Assembly (NCBI RefSeq): GCF_004349105.1
Contig: NZ_SMLB01000062.1
Coordinates: 1 to 34,765 of the forward strand
DNA from: Jiangella aurantiaca
GTDB taxonomy: Bacteria > Actinomycetota > Actinomycetes > Jiangellales > Jiangellaceae
DNA: 34,765 nucleotides
Reading direction: 5' to 3'
In this document: piece after piece, positions 1-7,719 of the stretch
Position numbering within the stretch: position 1 is the first letter of the stretch
Layout: every line of letters starts with the position of its first letter
The notes under the pieces: generated by a model
What the model was told of the DNA's origin: nothing
The model's input: only the letters and a program-made list of their open reading frames with translations
Databases searched by the model: none
Program-made: the position numbers and the translations under genes

Positions 1-127
1 CCGGCTGGACCGGTGGGACGCCGAGCTGCGGGCCGAGGTCGCCGGCGGGCTGGTCGCCGTGGCCGAGCAGGTCCGCGACCAGGCGCAGCAGCCGGCCCGG
101 CCCGCGGCCGCGACGTTTTCCCCCGCC
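1..127. repeat. Left copy of 127-bp exact terminal repeat (circularity mark)
   Basis: These 127 bases are identical to 34639-34765. The length and exactness are what a de Bruijn assembler with k=127 leaves at the ends of a circular contig. It lies inside the relaxase coding sequence, whose frame is kept across the join (34,638 is divisible by 3), so it is a duplicated window end and not a biological repeat. Confidence 0.93.
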
Positions 128-3100
128 GGCGTCATCGCCGAGGCCGTCGACGCCTGCCAGTCCAAGCGGGCGGCGTTCTCCCGGTCCGAGCTGGAGCGGC
201 AGATCACGCTGCGGCTGCCGGAGCTGGGCGGCATGTCCGCCAGCGACGTGCACGACCTGGTGACCGGGCTGGCCGACCAGGCGATCGCGGACCTGGTGCC
301 CGTCACCGGCGGGCAGCCCGTCGACGGGCAGGTGCCCGACGAGCTGCGCCTGGCCAACGGCGAGTCCGCCTACGCCGCGCCCGGAGCGGTCCGCTACGCC
401 ACCCGCGGCCACGTCGTGGCCGAGCAGGCGCTGCGCCGGGCCGCCGTCAACCGGGGCCGGCACGCGCTGCCCGTGTCCGCCGTCGCCGGTTGGCTCGGCG
501 TGCGCGGGCAGGGCCTCGGGCAGGACCAGGCCGCCGCGGTGCGTGGGCTGCTCACGTCCGGCGCCGCCGTCTCGGTCCTGGTCGGTCCGGCCGGCACCGG
601 GAAGAGTCACACGCTCGGCCGGTTCACCGAAGCCTGGTCGGAGCTGACCGGGGGCGCCGGGCGGGTGTTCGGGCTGGCGACCTCCCAGCTGGCCACCGAG
701 GTCCTGATCGAGGACGGCGTGGCGGCGATGAACACCACCCGCTGGGAGGCCCTGCAGGCCCGGCTCGACGACGGCGAGGCCGGCGGCGACGACGAGCAGT
801 GGAAGCTCGGCCGCCGCGACGTCGTCGTGGTCGACGAGTCGTCGATGGTCGACACCGCGGCCATCGAGCGCATCCGGGCCCGCGTCGACGCCGCCGGCGC
901 ACGGCTCATCCTCACCGGCGACCCGCGCCAGCTGGCGGCCATCGGCGCCGGCGGCGGCATGGACCTCGTGGCCACCGATCACGGCGCCGACGTCTACACG
1001 CTGGCCGACGTCCGCCGATTCACCCACGAGTGGGAGGTTGACGCGTCGCTGGCGTTGCGCGACGGCGACCAGGCCGCGGTCATGGAGTACGACCGCCGCG
1101 GCCGCGTCATCGACGCCGGCACCATCGAGCAGGCCGGCCACCGGGCCGCCGAGGCCTATCTCGGTGACACCCTCGACGGCCGCTCGTCGCTGATCGTGAC
1201 CGCCACCACCACGCAGGCGGCCAAGGTCGCCGGCATCGTGCGGGACAAGCTGGTCGAGCTGGGCCACGTCCAGGAGCACGGCGTGCTCCTCGAGCGCGAC
1301 GGCAACACCGCCGCCGTCGGCGACCTGATCCAGGCCCGCCGCAACGACTGGTCCGCCGGGGTCGTCAACCGGCGCCGGTACCGGGTGGTCGCCGTCCTCG
1401 AGGACGGCGGCCTGGAGGTCACCGGCGAGGACGACCCGACCAGCCGGCACACCCTCACCCCCGACTACGTCACCAACGACGTCGTGCTCGGCTACGCCGC
1501 CACGGCGCACGCCGCCCAGGGCGTCACCGTCGACACCGCGCACCTGGTCGTGTCCCAGCAGACCAGCGCCGAGGGCCTGTACGTCGGGCTGTCCCGCGGC
1601 AGCGAGACCAACACCGCCTACGTCGTGACGCTGCCAGAGCCGGCCAGCGAGACACAGGCGCGGGAACGGCATGATCCCGTGGCCGTCCTCAGCGACGTCG
1701 TCGAGCGCGGCGTGACCGACAACGGCGAAGCCGCCGCACTCGTCCAGGCGGCCGAGGACGCCCGGCAGGCGAGCAGCATGCACACCCTGCTAGCCCGCCG
1801 TGAGGACGGCGTGCGCCTGGTCACCAGGCAACGCCTCGAATCGCAGCTGGACCAGCTGACGGCCGACGGGCTGATTACCGAGGACACCAGAGCCGCGCTC
1901 GCGGCCGACCAGGCCAGTGAGCAGCTGGCCCGGCTCCTACGTGCCGCCGAGCAGGCCGGCCACTCCCCCGACGCCGTCCTGCGCACGGCGGTCACCGAGC
2001 GGGATCTCACCGGCGCCCGCTCCCCCGCACAGGTGCTGCACCACCGCATCAGTCGGGCACTGCCGGGCCAGCTGACCCCGGACACCGGCACGGACGTCGA
2101 CCAGGTGCCCGCCGGCGTCTCCGACGAGTGGCGCAACTACCTCACCGCGCTCGACGAGGCAGCCGCGGATCGCCGCCGTCAGCTCGGCACCGAAGCCGCC
2201 GAGGATGCCCCCGCGTGGGCCGTCGACGCGCTCGGCCAAGTCCCCGACGACGCGGCCGAGCGCGTCGAGTGGGAGCACCGCGCCGGCACCGTCGCCGCCT
2301 ACCGGGAGGCCACCGGATGGGACGACGAACGCGAGGCGATCGGCCCCGCGGCCGGGCTGTCCTCGACCGAACGGCGCGCCGCCTGGCACGAAGCCTGGAC
2401 GGCTCTCGGCCGGCCTGACACGACGACCGAGGAGCACGGCCTCACCGACGGTGCGCTGCGCAACCGGGTACGCGCCTGGCAGCGAGCCCAGGAGTGGGCA
2501 CCGGCCGACGTGTACGGCGAAATGCGCGAGACCGGCCAGCAAGCACAGCACCGCCGTCAGCAGGCAGCCGTGCTCGACGCCCGCGCTGACGTGGCCGCCG
2601 ATCCTGTGGAGGCGGCCCAGCTGCGCAGCGACGCGGAGCACGAGCGGGCGCTCGCCGACGTCCTGGTTGACGTCGAGACCGGCCTGTCGACCGTGGCCGA
2701 TGCCCGGGCGGCATGGATCACCGACACCGCCGTCATGCGCGAGCTCGCGGAACGGGCCGAGGCCGAACTAGCCGAGCGTGACGTTCCGATCGGGGACGAG
2801 CCCGACCGGACTACGCCGGAAGAGTGGCTGGCGGCGCAGCGAGCCGCGGAGGCCGAGGACGACACCTACCGTGCTGTCACCGAGCTCGACGTCACAGACG
2901 CCGAGCTGACCGCCGCCGACCATGACGAAGCCGCGCGGTCGGTCGACCGGGAGGCCGCCGCCGTCACCACGTCATCCGCAGATCAAGGGCTGGCCATGCC
3001 GGCAGGAGTCCCCTCCCCCGCCGAAGTCGCCGCCCACGGCGTGGCCGCGGCGTCCGCGCTCGACCGCCTCGCAGACCTGCGATCCGCGGATGCCGCCTAC

Positions 3101-3226
3101 CGCGACAGCGAGATCTCGCGGCAGCAGGAAGCGCTGGAGTCCAGCCGCGAGCACTACTACCGCGAACGAGCCAGAGCCGAACTCGAGGCGGCAGAGCTGA
3201 ACGCTGCGCCGGTGTGGGAACGCTGA
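1..3226 (+). CDS. traA: MobF relaxase-helicase TraA, C-terminal part (gene continues from 33560)
   Basis: This is the helicase portion of the conjugative relaxase that starts at 33560; the window cut falls in codon 360 and the frame is continuous across the circular junction. The protein would nick oriT, stay bound to the transferred strand and unwind it. In full-length numbering, a Walker A GPAGTGKS lies at 555-562, a Walker B with DES at 637-639, and a GDPRQL motif at 665-670, the RecD/TraI-type helicase arrangement. Near 1500-1600 the Q-containing segment ATAHAAQGVTVD and the motif GLYVGLSRG match the last superfamily 1B helicase motifs. The C-terminal ~500 residues are helical and charged, rich in Ala/Glu/Arg, and are probably a partner-binding tail. 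The full length of 1,434 residues is usual for actinobacterial TraA. An internal ATG at 59 gives an apparently shorter ORF but is not the true start. Confidence 0.95.
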   Translation, partial: RLDRWDAELRAEVAGGLVAVAEQVRDQAQQPARPAAATFSPAGVIAEAVDACQSKRAAFSRSELERQITLRLPELGGMSASDVHDLVTGLADQAIADLVPVTGGQPVDGQVPDELRLANGESAYAAPGAVRYATRGHVVAEQALRRAAVNRGRHALPVSAVAGWLGVRGQGLGQDQAAAVRGLLTSGAAVSVLVGPAGTGKSHTLGRFTEAWSELTGGAGRVFGLATSQLATEVLIEDGVAAMNTTRWEALQARLDDGEAGGDDEQWKLGRRDVVVVDESSMVDTAAIERIRARVDAAGARLILTGDPRQLAAIGAGGGMDLVATDHGADVYTLADVRRFTHEWEVDASLALRDGDQAAVMEYDRRGRVIDAGTIEQAGHRAAEAYLGDTLDGRSSLIVTATTTQAAKVAGIVRDKLVELGHVQEHGVLLERDGNTAAVGDLIQARRNDWSAGVVNRRRYRVVAVLEDGGLEVTGEDDPTSRHTLTPDYVTNDVVLGYAATAHAAQGVTVDTAHLVVSQQTSAEGLYVGLSRGSETNTAYVVTLPEPASETQARERHDPVAVLSDVVERGVTDNGEAAALVQAAEDARQASSMHTLLARREDGVRLVTRQRLESQLDQLTADGLITEDTRAALAADQASEQLARLLRAAEQAGHSPDAVLRTAVTERDLTGARSPAQVLHHRISRALPGQLTPDTGTDVDQVPAGVSDEWRNYLTALDEAAADRRRQLGTEAAEDAPAWAVDALGQVPDDAAERVEWEHRAGTVAAYREATGWDDEREAIGPAAGLSSTERRAAWHEAWTALGRPDTTTEEHGLTDGALRNRVRAWQRAQEWAPADVYGEMRETGQQAQHRRQQAAVLDARADVAADPVEAAQLRSDAEHERALADVLVDVETGLSTVADARAAWITDTAVMRELAERAEAELAERDVPIGDEPDRTTPEEWLAAQRAAEAEDDTYRAVTELDVTDAELTAADHDEAARSVDREAAAVTTSSADQGLAMPAGVPSPAEVAAHGVAAASALDRLADLRSADAAYRDSEISRQQEALESSREHYYRERARAELEAAELNAAPVWER

Positions 3227-3246
3227 AGTTCCCCGTGGGGAAACAC

Positions 3247-3281
3247 AACGGCCCCGGTGCCCGATGGGCGCCGGGGCCGTT
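3247..3281. terminator. Bidirectional hairpin terminator between traA and the convergent 3291 gene
   Basis: A 16-bp stem with a single G-T wobble and a GAT loop lies between the stop of the relaxase and the stop of the convergent gene. The arms are 3247-3262 and 3266-3281. There is no long T-run, as is usual in high-GC actinobacteria. Confidence 0.8.
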
Positions 3282-3290
3282 CCTGTGTAG

Positions 3291-3695
3291 TCAGGCGGTC
3301 GCGCTGGGCAGCTCGATCGGTGCCGGCGCGGCCGGGTCGAGCGCGAAATTCAGCATGTCGGCGACGCCCTGCGCGTACCCCGACGTGACGTCGGTGGCGC
3401 GGGGGTCCAGCCACTCGTCCTGCCCGGCGGCGACACGGCGGGCGACCGAGGCCTCGCCGTCGATGATGCTGCGCAGCGGGTAGTAGGACTCGCGGGTGAT
3501 CGGGGTCGTGTCGCGGATCTGGCCGAGCCACTGACCAGCGGCAAGGATGCCTCGCATGCGATCGCCGCCGCGGCGATGCGCTCGCTCAACCGCGGCCGCG
3601 CGGACGACGTCGGCGAGCTGCTGCGCGGGCCGGGCCAGCTCGCCCTCCATGAAGTCCAAGGCGCGTGCTTCATCAGCGCTCATGGTGGTCATCAT
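3291..3695 (-). CDS. Hypothetical 134-aa protein
   Basis: I do not recognise the family. The protein is soluble by composition, with no signal peptide or membrane segment. It has a helical N-terminal half (EARALDFMEGELARPAQQL onward), a central WLGQIRDT segment, and a Pro/Ala-rich C-terminal tail. It faces the relaxase gene tail to tail across a shared hairpin terminator, and it is divergent from the RHH gene at 3878 with about 180 bp of shared upstream region. Three in-frame ATG codons (3695, 3692, 3683) could start it. None has a clear Shine-Dalgarno, so the start is uncertain by a few residues. The G/C-biased third positions in this frame support it over the overlapping alternatives. Confidence 0.65.
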   Translation of the reverse strand: MMTTMSADEARALDFMEGELARPAQQLADVVRAAAVERAHRRGGDRMRGILAAGQWLGQIRDTTPITRESYYPLRSIIDGEASVARRVAAGQDEWLDPRATDVTSGYAQGVADMLNFALDPAAPAPIELPSATA

Positions 3696-3772
3696 CCCAG
3701 CGTCTCACCGGGGTCTGACAAGGTCAGCGCGTTCTGGTCCAGTCGAGGTGAAATCGAAGCGTGGAGATTTCT

Positions 3773-3787
3773 TGAGCTGAGAGCTCA
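3773..3787. promoter_or_regulatory. Inverted repeat TGAGCT-GAG-AGCTCA
   Basis: Perfect 6-bp arms with a 3-bp spacer lie in the intergenic region between the divergent genes starting at 3695 (-) and 3878 (+). It is a plausible operator for one or both promoters. No regulator can be assigned from sequence alone. Confidence 0.4.
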
Positions 3788-3850
3788 CGACCGTTGGCCC
3801 TAGACCTGATTGGAAAGATCACGACACGCCGGTCGGCTTCGGTGGATAGC

Positions 3851-3862
3851 CATATTCATATG
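3851..3862. promoter_or_regulatory. AT-rich palindrome CATAT-TC-ATATG upstream of the RHH gene
   Basis: This 12-bp palindrome is one of very few AT-rich stretches in the region and sits 15 bp before the preferred RHH start at 3878. RHH proteins commonly repress their own genes through short palindromes of this kind, so autoregulation is a reasonable inference. Its last bases also form an alternative ATG at 3860 in frame with the gene. Confidence 0.4.
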
Positions 3863-3877
3863 ACTAGCGTTCGGGGC

Positions 3878-4111
3878 ATGGCTCGCACACCACGCAAGGA
3901 CCGCGGCACCGCCGCCGGCGCCGTGGGCCTGTTCGTTCTGGTCGACCCCGACGTCAAGGAGAAGGTCGACAAGATGGCGGCCGCGGCGGGCGTCTCTAAG
4001 GTACGCCTGATCGAAGAGCTCGTTCGGCGCGCCGAGACGGACGCCGATAGCCGGCCCGCGTGGTGGCGTGACGTCGCCGACCAGCAGGAGCTGCCGTTGA
4101 AGACCGCATAA
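3878..4111 (+). CDS. Small ribbon-helix-helix (CopG/Arc-type) DNA-binding protein
   Basis: A 77-residue protein (MARTPRKDRG...) with the RHH pattern: a short strand (VGLFVLVDP) followed by helix 1 (VKEKVDKMAAAAG), a VSK turn and helix 2 (VRLIEELVRRAE). Such proteins bind DNA as dimers through the strand and act as plasmid copy-number, transfer or partition regulators. The N-terminus is basic. It lies downstream of the relaxase region and ends at a hairpin terminator, so it is monocistronic. An in-frame ATG at 3860 would add six residues. Neither start has a strong ribosome-binding site. It could be an accessory factor for oriT or a copy-control repressor; context does not decide. Confidence 0.75.
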   Translation: MARTPRKDRGTAAGAVGLFVLVDPDVKEKVDKMAAAAGVSKVRLIEELVRRAETDADSRPAWWRDVADQQELPLKTA

Positions 4112-4119
4112 ACGACTGA

Positions 4120-4140
4120 GGCCCCGGGAATCCCGGGGCC
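4120..4140. terminator. Hairpin terminator after the RHH gene
   Basis: A perfect 10-bp G+C-rich inverted repeat (GGCCCCGGGA / TCCCGGGGCC) with a single central base starts 8 bp after the stop codon at 4111. The physical loop will be wider than one base. There is no T-run. Confidence 0.75.
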
Positions 4141-4237
4141 GCCAAGCGTCGCGGCCGCTGCGGGTTGCCCCCCGCTCCGACCGAGTACCGCACTGGCAGG
4201 TGCGGCACCAACAACCACCTCTTCAACTGGGGCCTTT

Positions 4238-4953
4238 GTGCGCCCTCAATTGGAGCTGTTTCTCATGGTAGCGCTGCAGTGCGCCTATGTCTGCATCAGC
4301 CGTGCCACTCGTGTCGCCGTCGACCACGTCCGCGGCTGCGCGTCGATCGTCGTCCCACCCGGCGCGTACCAGGACACCGTCGCGTGGCCGTCCCGACGCC
4401 TGTTCGTCGCCGCGGTCGACATCGCCGTCCGCGGCCCCTGGCGCGCCCAGCTGCGCCGCACCCCTAAGGACGCCACCACACCCGACACGTTCATGCGGTG
4501 GCTGCGCCGTGAGGCCGACGGCGCTGACTCCGCCACTGGGCGCGGGCAGCGCGAGTCCGTCGACCGGATCGCCGCCGAGCTCGGGTACTCGACGGCGCTG
4601 GTGCAGCGGTGCCGGCGCATCGCCCGCGACCTCGGCCTGTACCGCGACGTCGTCGGCGGCCGGCTCCTGCGCCTGGACGAACGGCTGGACGTGCACGCCC
4701 TCGGCTCGCGCCAGCGCGGCGTCACCGGAGAGCGTGCGTTCACCGTTCCTGCGACTCTGCGGCCGATCCTGGCGGCGTTGTCGCCGCCCTCACCAAGGAG
4801 ATCCACAAGTTCAGTCACGCACGCGCGGCACGGCTTCGGGCCCAACGGCGTCGGCAAGTCCACTACGTTCCGGATGCTCCACCGTTCGTCGTCGACGACT
4901 TCTCCCGCTGTGAGTTCCGCAACCCAACCCGGTCAGGGGCACTCAAACGGTAA
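4238..4953 (+). pseudogene. Frameshifted helix-turn-helix protein (replication-like locus, 5' part)
   Basis: The frame opening at 4238 has strong G/C third-position bias up to about 4785. It contains a winged/HTH segment (SVDRIAAELGYSTALVQRCRRIARDLGLY) followed by a short wing (RDVVGGRLLRLDERLDVHA). At about 4771-4790 the bias moves by one base to another frame, which reads TKEIHKFSHARAARLRA and then FVVDDFSRCEFRNPTRSGA and stops at 4953. I read this as one gene broken by a single-base indel. HTH proteins with this layout are common on actinobacterial plasmids near replication functions. The original frame stays open to 5398 through the next gene, so an annotation program would join them. Between 4832 and 4879 the original frame also reads like an ABC-ATPase P-loop (see findings). 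Confidence 0.5.
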
Positions 4954-4969
4954 ACCTCCTGGTAAACAC

Positions 4970-5398
4970 GTGGACCTTGTGCGCCGCACGCGGCGCAAGG
5001 CGGCCGCCTCCGGCGGCCACAGCAGCTACGAGCGGGCGTTGGCACCGGGCGAGGAGCTGGCGCGTGCCGTTGCTGACCGGCTCCCGTACCAGCACCGCCT
5101 ACAGCCGCGGCGGGTCGCGGCGCATTTCGCGCCATTCGAGGCCGCCGGGTGGACCGCATCGGCGCTGCTCGCTGCTGGCGACGCCGTCATGCGGGCGTTG
5201 GGCTGGCGGTCCCCCAGCTCAGCCGGAAACGGGTACCTGGCCTGGCTGCTGCGGCACATCGACCCCTCAACGTACGACGCTCCCCCGCATCGGCCCGCAT
5301 GGTGCGGCTGCTGCGACGAGCGGACCCGCCTGGTCGAGCTGGACGACGCCCGGATGCAACGGTGCCCAGCCTGCCACCCACTCGCCGTCGACGCGTGA
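4970..5398 (+). CDS. Replication-initiator-like C-terminal module with zinc ribbon
   Basis: The frame of good codon bias resumes by about 4970 (GTG). It encodes a basic N-terminus (VRRTRRKAAASG), a helical segment (LARAVADRLPYQHRLQPRR), a GWTASALLAAGDAVMRALGW segment and AWLLRHIDP, and ends in a CGCC...CPACH zinc ribbon with DERTRLVELDD between the cysteine pairs. This combination of a helical domain and a terminal zinc ribbon is, from memory, typical of large HTH replication-associated proteins of actinomycete plasmids. It may therefore be the C-terminal half of the locus starting at 4238, separated by a second frame change near 4953. No clear ribosome-binding site precedes 4970. Whether it is translated alone, fused in the long frame, or dead is unknown. 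Confidence 0.55.
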   Translation: MDLVRRTRRKAAASGGHSSYERALAPGEELARAVADRLPYQHRLQPRRVAAHFAPFEAAGWTASALLAAGDAVMRALGWRSPSSAGNGYLAWLLRHIDPSTYDAPPHRPAWCGCCDERTRLVELDDARMQRCPACHPLAVDA

Positions 5399-5531
5399 AC
5401 GATGGCGAGCACGTGCTGACCGGTGCCGTTCAACGTCCCGCGCGACACCGCTTGCGTCCGCAGCGCAGTCGGCGCTGGCGGGCACACTGGACGGCAGCAC
5501 AGAACGGACAACCCGGAAAGGGGGTGCGCGC

Positions 5532-6044
5532 ATGGCGTTGCACGCCTACGTCGACGAATCCAAGAGGCGTGACTACATCGTCGCCGCAGCAGTGATCACG
5601 GCCGCAGAGGTCGCGGCCGCCCGGCGGGCCATGCGCGGCCTCCTGCTCCCCAAGCAGCCGCGGATCCACTTCAAGGACGAAAAGGGTCCCCGGAAAGAGC
5701 AGATCGTCACCGTGGCACTCGACATCAGCGTCGAGGCCAGGATCTACGTCTGCCGGACCCGACACAGCGCCCGCGAGAACTGCCTCACGGCCATGGTTCC
5801 TGACCTCGTCGCCGTCGGCGTCGACCGGCTGGTCCTCGAGCGGGACACGTCGACCGAACGCCTGGACAAGCGAGTGCTGTTCGAGGCCACCCGGAAGGCC
5901 GGCACCGAGATGACCTACCAGCACGACATGCCACGCCAGGAGCCGCTGCTGTGGGCGCCTGACGCGATCGCCTGGTGCTGGGCTGCCGGCGGGGCCTGGC
6001 GGCAGCGGGTCGCCGATCACGTGACGGTGATCGAGGCCGGATAG
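5532..6044 (+). CDS. DUF3800-like (RNase H-fold) protein
   Basis: A 170-residue protein starting with ALHAYVDESKRRDYIVAAAV. An acidic pair at the end of a first strand, followed by a second hydrophobic strand, is the hallmark of DUF3800 proteins, which have an RNase H-like fold. Further conserved-looking blocks are IHFKDE, RLVLERD and PDAIAWCWAAGGAWR, the last close to the C-terminus. A good Shine-Dalgarno (AAAGGGGG) sits about 8 bases before the ATG at 5532. DUF3800 genes are frequent on actinobacterial plasmids and in defence regions, but their activity is mostly unestablished. It may act on RNA or DNA hybrids; this is inference from the fold. It is followed by the long non-coding partition/origin region. 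Confidence 0.7.
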   Translation: MALHAYVDESKRRDYIVAAAVITAAEVAAARRAMRGLLLPKQPRIHFKDEKGPRKEQIVTVALDISVEARIYVCRTRHSARENCLTAMVPDLVAVGVDRLVLERDTSTERLDKRVLFEATRKAGTEMTYQHDMPRQEPLLWAPDAIAWCWAAGGAWRQRVADHVTVIEAG

Positions 6045-6360
6045 CGCGAGACCCCGCCTACCAGTCATTCCGGCTGGCCGCGGGGTCCACTTCCTCGGGC
6101 TACTGCCCTTGGCACTTAACAGGTTACGACGTCGGGTGGGACAAAATCCAGCCCTCAACGGGTATCAATGGGCGTCTATGGGTATCAGCGGGGCGCCGTT
6201 CGACCGTGAACGACGTACCGCGCGCCGTCGGCGACCCTGCGCGAGCTGGCCCGGGGCCGCCCACCTGGCGCCATTGCCGTCCTGGACCAGTGCTTGAGCG
6301 GCGGCGTCGTCGCCCCCACGGACCGGTACGCCAGACGCGCCCGCCCGTACTCATTCAACG
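6045..6360. other. Non-coding stretch before the partition array; possible origin region
   Basis: No convincing gene is present. The block at about 6110-6190 is less G+C-rich and contains two direct copies of GGGTATCA (6160-6167 and 6180-6187) spaced 20 bp. At its end lies a palindrome ATTCAAC-G-GTTGAAT (6353-6367), immediately before the 8-bp repeat array. Short directly repeated iterons beside a par locus and next to a replication-like gene would fit an origin of replication. This is inference only. Confidence 0.4.
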
Positions 6361-6608
6361 GTTGAATCTCGGCACTCCGAACCACCGGACCACGGAACTC
6401 TGGTAGTTCCGAACAACCGGAGAACCGAACCATCGAAGTTCCAAACAACCGTACTACCGAAGTTCGGCACTACCGAACTTACAGACTCCGAAACTACCGA
6501 ACACCCGGCATCCCGAACCCCGGAAGTCCGGGTGTCGCAGACCTCCGAACCTCGGCACCCTGGCAGTCTGTGCGAAACGGACACCCGAACCTTGGAACTC
6601 TGGAGGCG
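6361..6608. repeat. Tandem array of ~30 degenerate 8-bp repeats: candidate centromere (parS/parC)
   Basis: Reading from 6361 in steps of exactly 8 bp to 6600 gives 30 units such as CCGAACCA, CCGGACCA, CGGAACTC, CCGAACAA, CCGAAGTT and TGGAACTC. By my count position 5 is A in 26 of 30 units and position 3 is G in 24 of 30; position 6 is usually C or G. The phase never slips. The array ends directly in TGGAGGCG, whose GGAGG is the Shine-Dalgarno of parA. Contiguous short direct repeats before a parA gene that has an RHH partner are the known design of centromere-operators bound by RHH ParB proteins (heptads for omega of pSM19035, 9-bp repeats for pCXC100). An exact 8-bp unit is unusual. Confidence 0.85.
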
Positions 6609-6610
6609 CC

Positions 6611-7261
6611 ATGGCCACCGGCATCGTCATCGTCGTCGGCATGCTGAAGGGAGGCTCCGGCAAGACCACTACCGCCATGTTCACCGGGTTGACCTACGCC
6701 CAGCGCGGCCGCCGCGTGCTCCTGCTCGACGGCGACCAGACCAGCCAGTCCGCCTACGACTGGTCGCAGCTCGCCGCGGCCGCCGGCGAACCGCTGCCGT
6801 TCACCGTCGAGCGATACCCGTTCGAGGACATCGCCGCCCACATCGACCGCGCCCGCACTGAGTGGGACGTCGTCATCGTCGACGCCGGCGGCGGCTCCGC
6901 CACGTACCTCGAGGAAGCCGTCTCAGCCGCCGATCTGCTGCTGATCCCGACCGCGCCGGCGGCCGCCGACACGCGCCGCCTCGCCGCCACCCTCGCCAGC
7001 GCCACCAGGGGAGCCGACCGGAACAGCCGCGGCGTTTCCGCTGTCATGGTCATGGTCCGCGCGGACCACCGCACCGGGCAGCCGGCGTCGTGGCGCGACC
7101 AGCTGGTCGCCGACGGACACACCCTCGCCGCCACCGACATCCGCGACCTCGTCCTCTACAGCGACGCTTACGGGCACACGCCACCGCACGCGGGGGAGTA
7201 CCCGGCGCTGCTCGCCGAGGTCGGGCTGCTCGACGACGAGGCCGAGGTTCCGGCGCGATGA
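6611..7261 (+). CDS. parA: ParA-type partition ATPase
   Basis: A 216-residue Walker-type partition ATPase that would form ATP-dependent gradients on the nucleoid and separate plasmid copies. The deviant Walker A KGGSGKTTT is at 13-21 with the signature first lysine at 13. A Walker A' strand LLLDGDQ follows at about 37-43, and Walker B is VVIVDAGGG near 92-100. There is no N-terminal HTH, and the length is that of the small type Ib ParA family, in which the partner protein binds the upstream centromere and represses the operon. The start codon lies 3 bases after the GGAGGCG Shine-Dalgarno that closes the 8-bp repeat array. It overlaps parB by 4 bp (ATGA), so the two are translationally coupled. 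Confidence 0.93.
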   Translation: MATGIVIVVGMLKGGSGKTTTAMFTGLTYAQRGRRVLLLDGDQTSQSAYDWSQLAAAAGEPLPFTVERYPFEDIAAHIDRARTEWDVVIVDAGGGSATYLEEAVSAADLLLIPTAPAAADTRRLAATLASATRGADRNSRGVSAVMVMVRADHRTGQPASWRDQLVADGHTLAATDIRDLVLYSDAYGHTPPHAGEYPALLAEVGLLDDEAEVPAR

Positions 7262-7719
7262 CACCCGCGGGGGAGCAGCCGAGGACGCGGCCGACACCGC
7301 TGGGCAGCCGGCGCACCGTCTCGACCCTGGCCGGAGCGACGGCCCCGGAGGTCACGGAGCGGCCCACAGCGGCCCCGGAATTGTCGCCGCCGGCGCCCGA
7401 GCCACGGAAGGCGCCGAACCGACCCCAGCGCGCCGCACAGCGCCCAGCGCGGCCCGCCCCAGAGCCCGCGGGAGAGCGGCTGCGGTTCGACGAGCTGGAA
7501 CGCAAGGAGGCCCGGCTGCGGGAGGACCAGGTCGCCGAGCTCAACCGGCTCGCGCGGCAGCTGGCGCGCGCCGCTCGGCGGGCGCGGCCGACCGGCGCGC
7601 CGGGGGAGCGGATCACCGACAACACGCTGATCCGGGTCGCCGTCGACCTGCTGCTGGGCAAGGCCGAGCAGCTGCGCGGCACGACCGAGGACGAGCTGCG
7701 GCGATCGGTCGGGCTGTGA
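7258..7719 (+). CDS. RHH-type ParB-like centromere-binding protein
   Basis: A 153-residue partner of parA, starting at an ATG that overlaps the parA stop. Residues 1-75 are disordered and rich in Pro/Ala/Arg, as in the flexible N-terminal tails of RHH partition proteins that stimulate the ParA ATPase. Residues from about 76 contain a basic strand-like piece and helix 1 (EDQVAELNRLARQLARAARRAR), a linker, and helix 2 (ITDNTLIRVAVDLLLGKAEQL). This agrees with an extended RHH fold as in other actinobacterial plasmid partition proteins. It probably binds the 8-bp array at 6361-6608 and autoregulates the operon. The next gene starts with a GTG overlapping this stop codon, so three genes are coupled. 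Confidence 0.82.
   Translation: MTPAGEQPRTRPTPLGSRRTVSTLAGATAPEVTERPTAAPELSPPAPEPRKAPNRPQRAAQRPARPAPEPAGERLRFDELERKEARLREDQVAELNRLARQLARAARRARPTGAPGERITDNTLIRVAVDLLLGKAEQLRGTTEDELRRSVGL

Noticed and set aside
985..1000. Third copy of the 25-bp element (GACGTCTACACG)
   Set aside because: Only the central bases match and the palindrome arms are absent; it is ordinary coding sequence of the helicase.
59..3226. Relaxase/helicase starting at the ATG at 59
   Set aside because: The frame is open from base 2 and joins the frame from 33560 on the circular molecule; the catalytic relaxase domain lies before this ATG.
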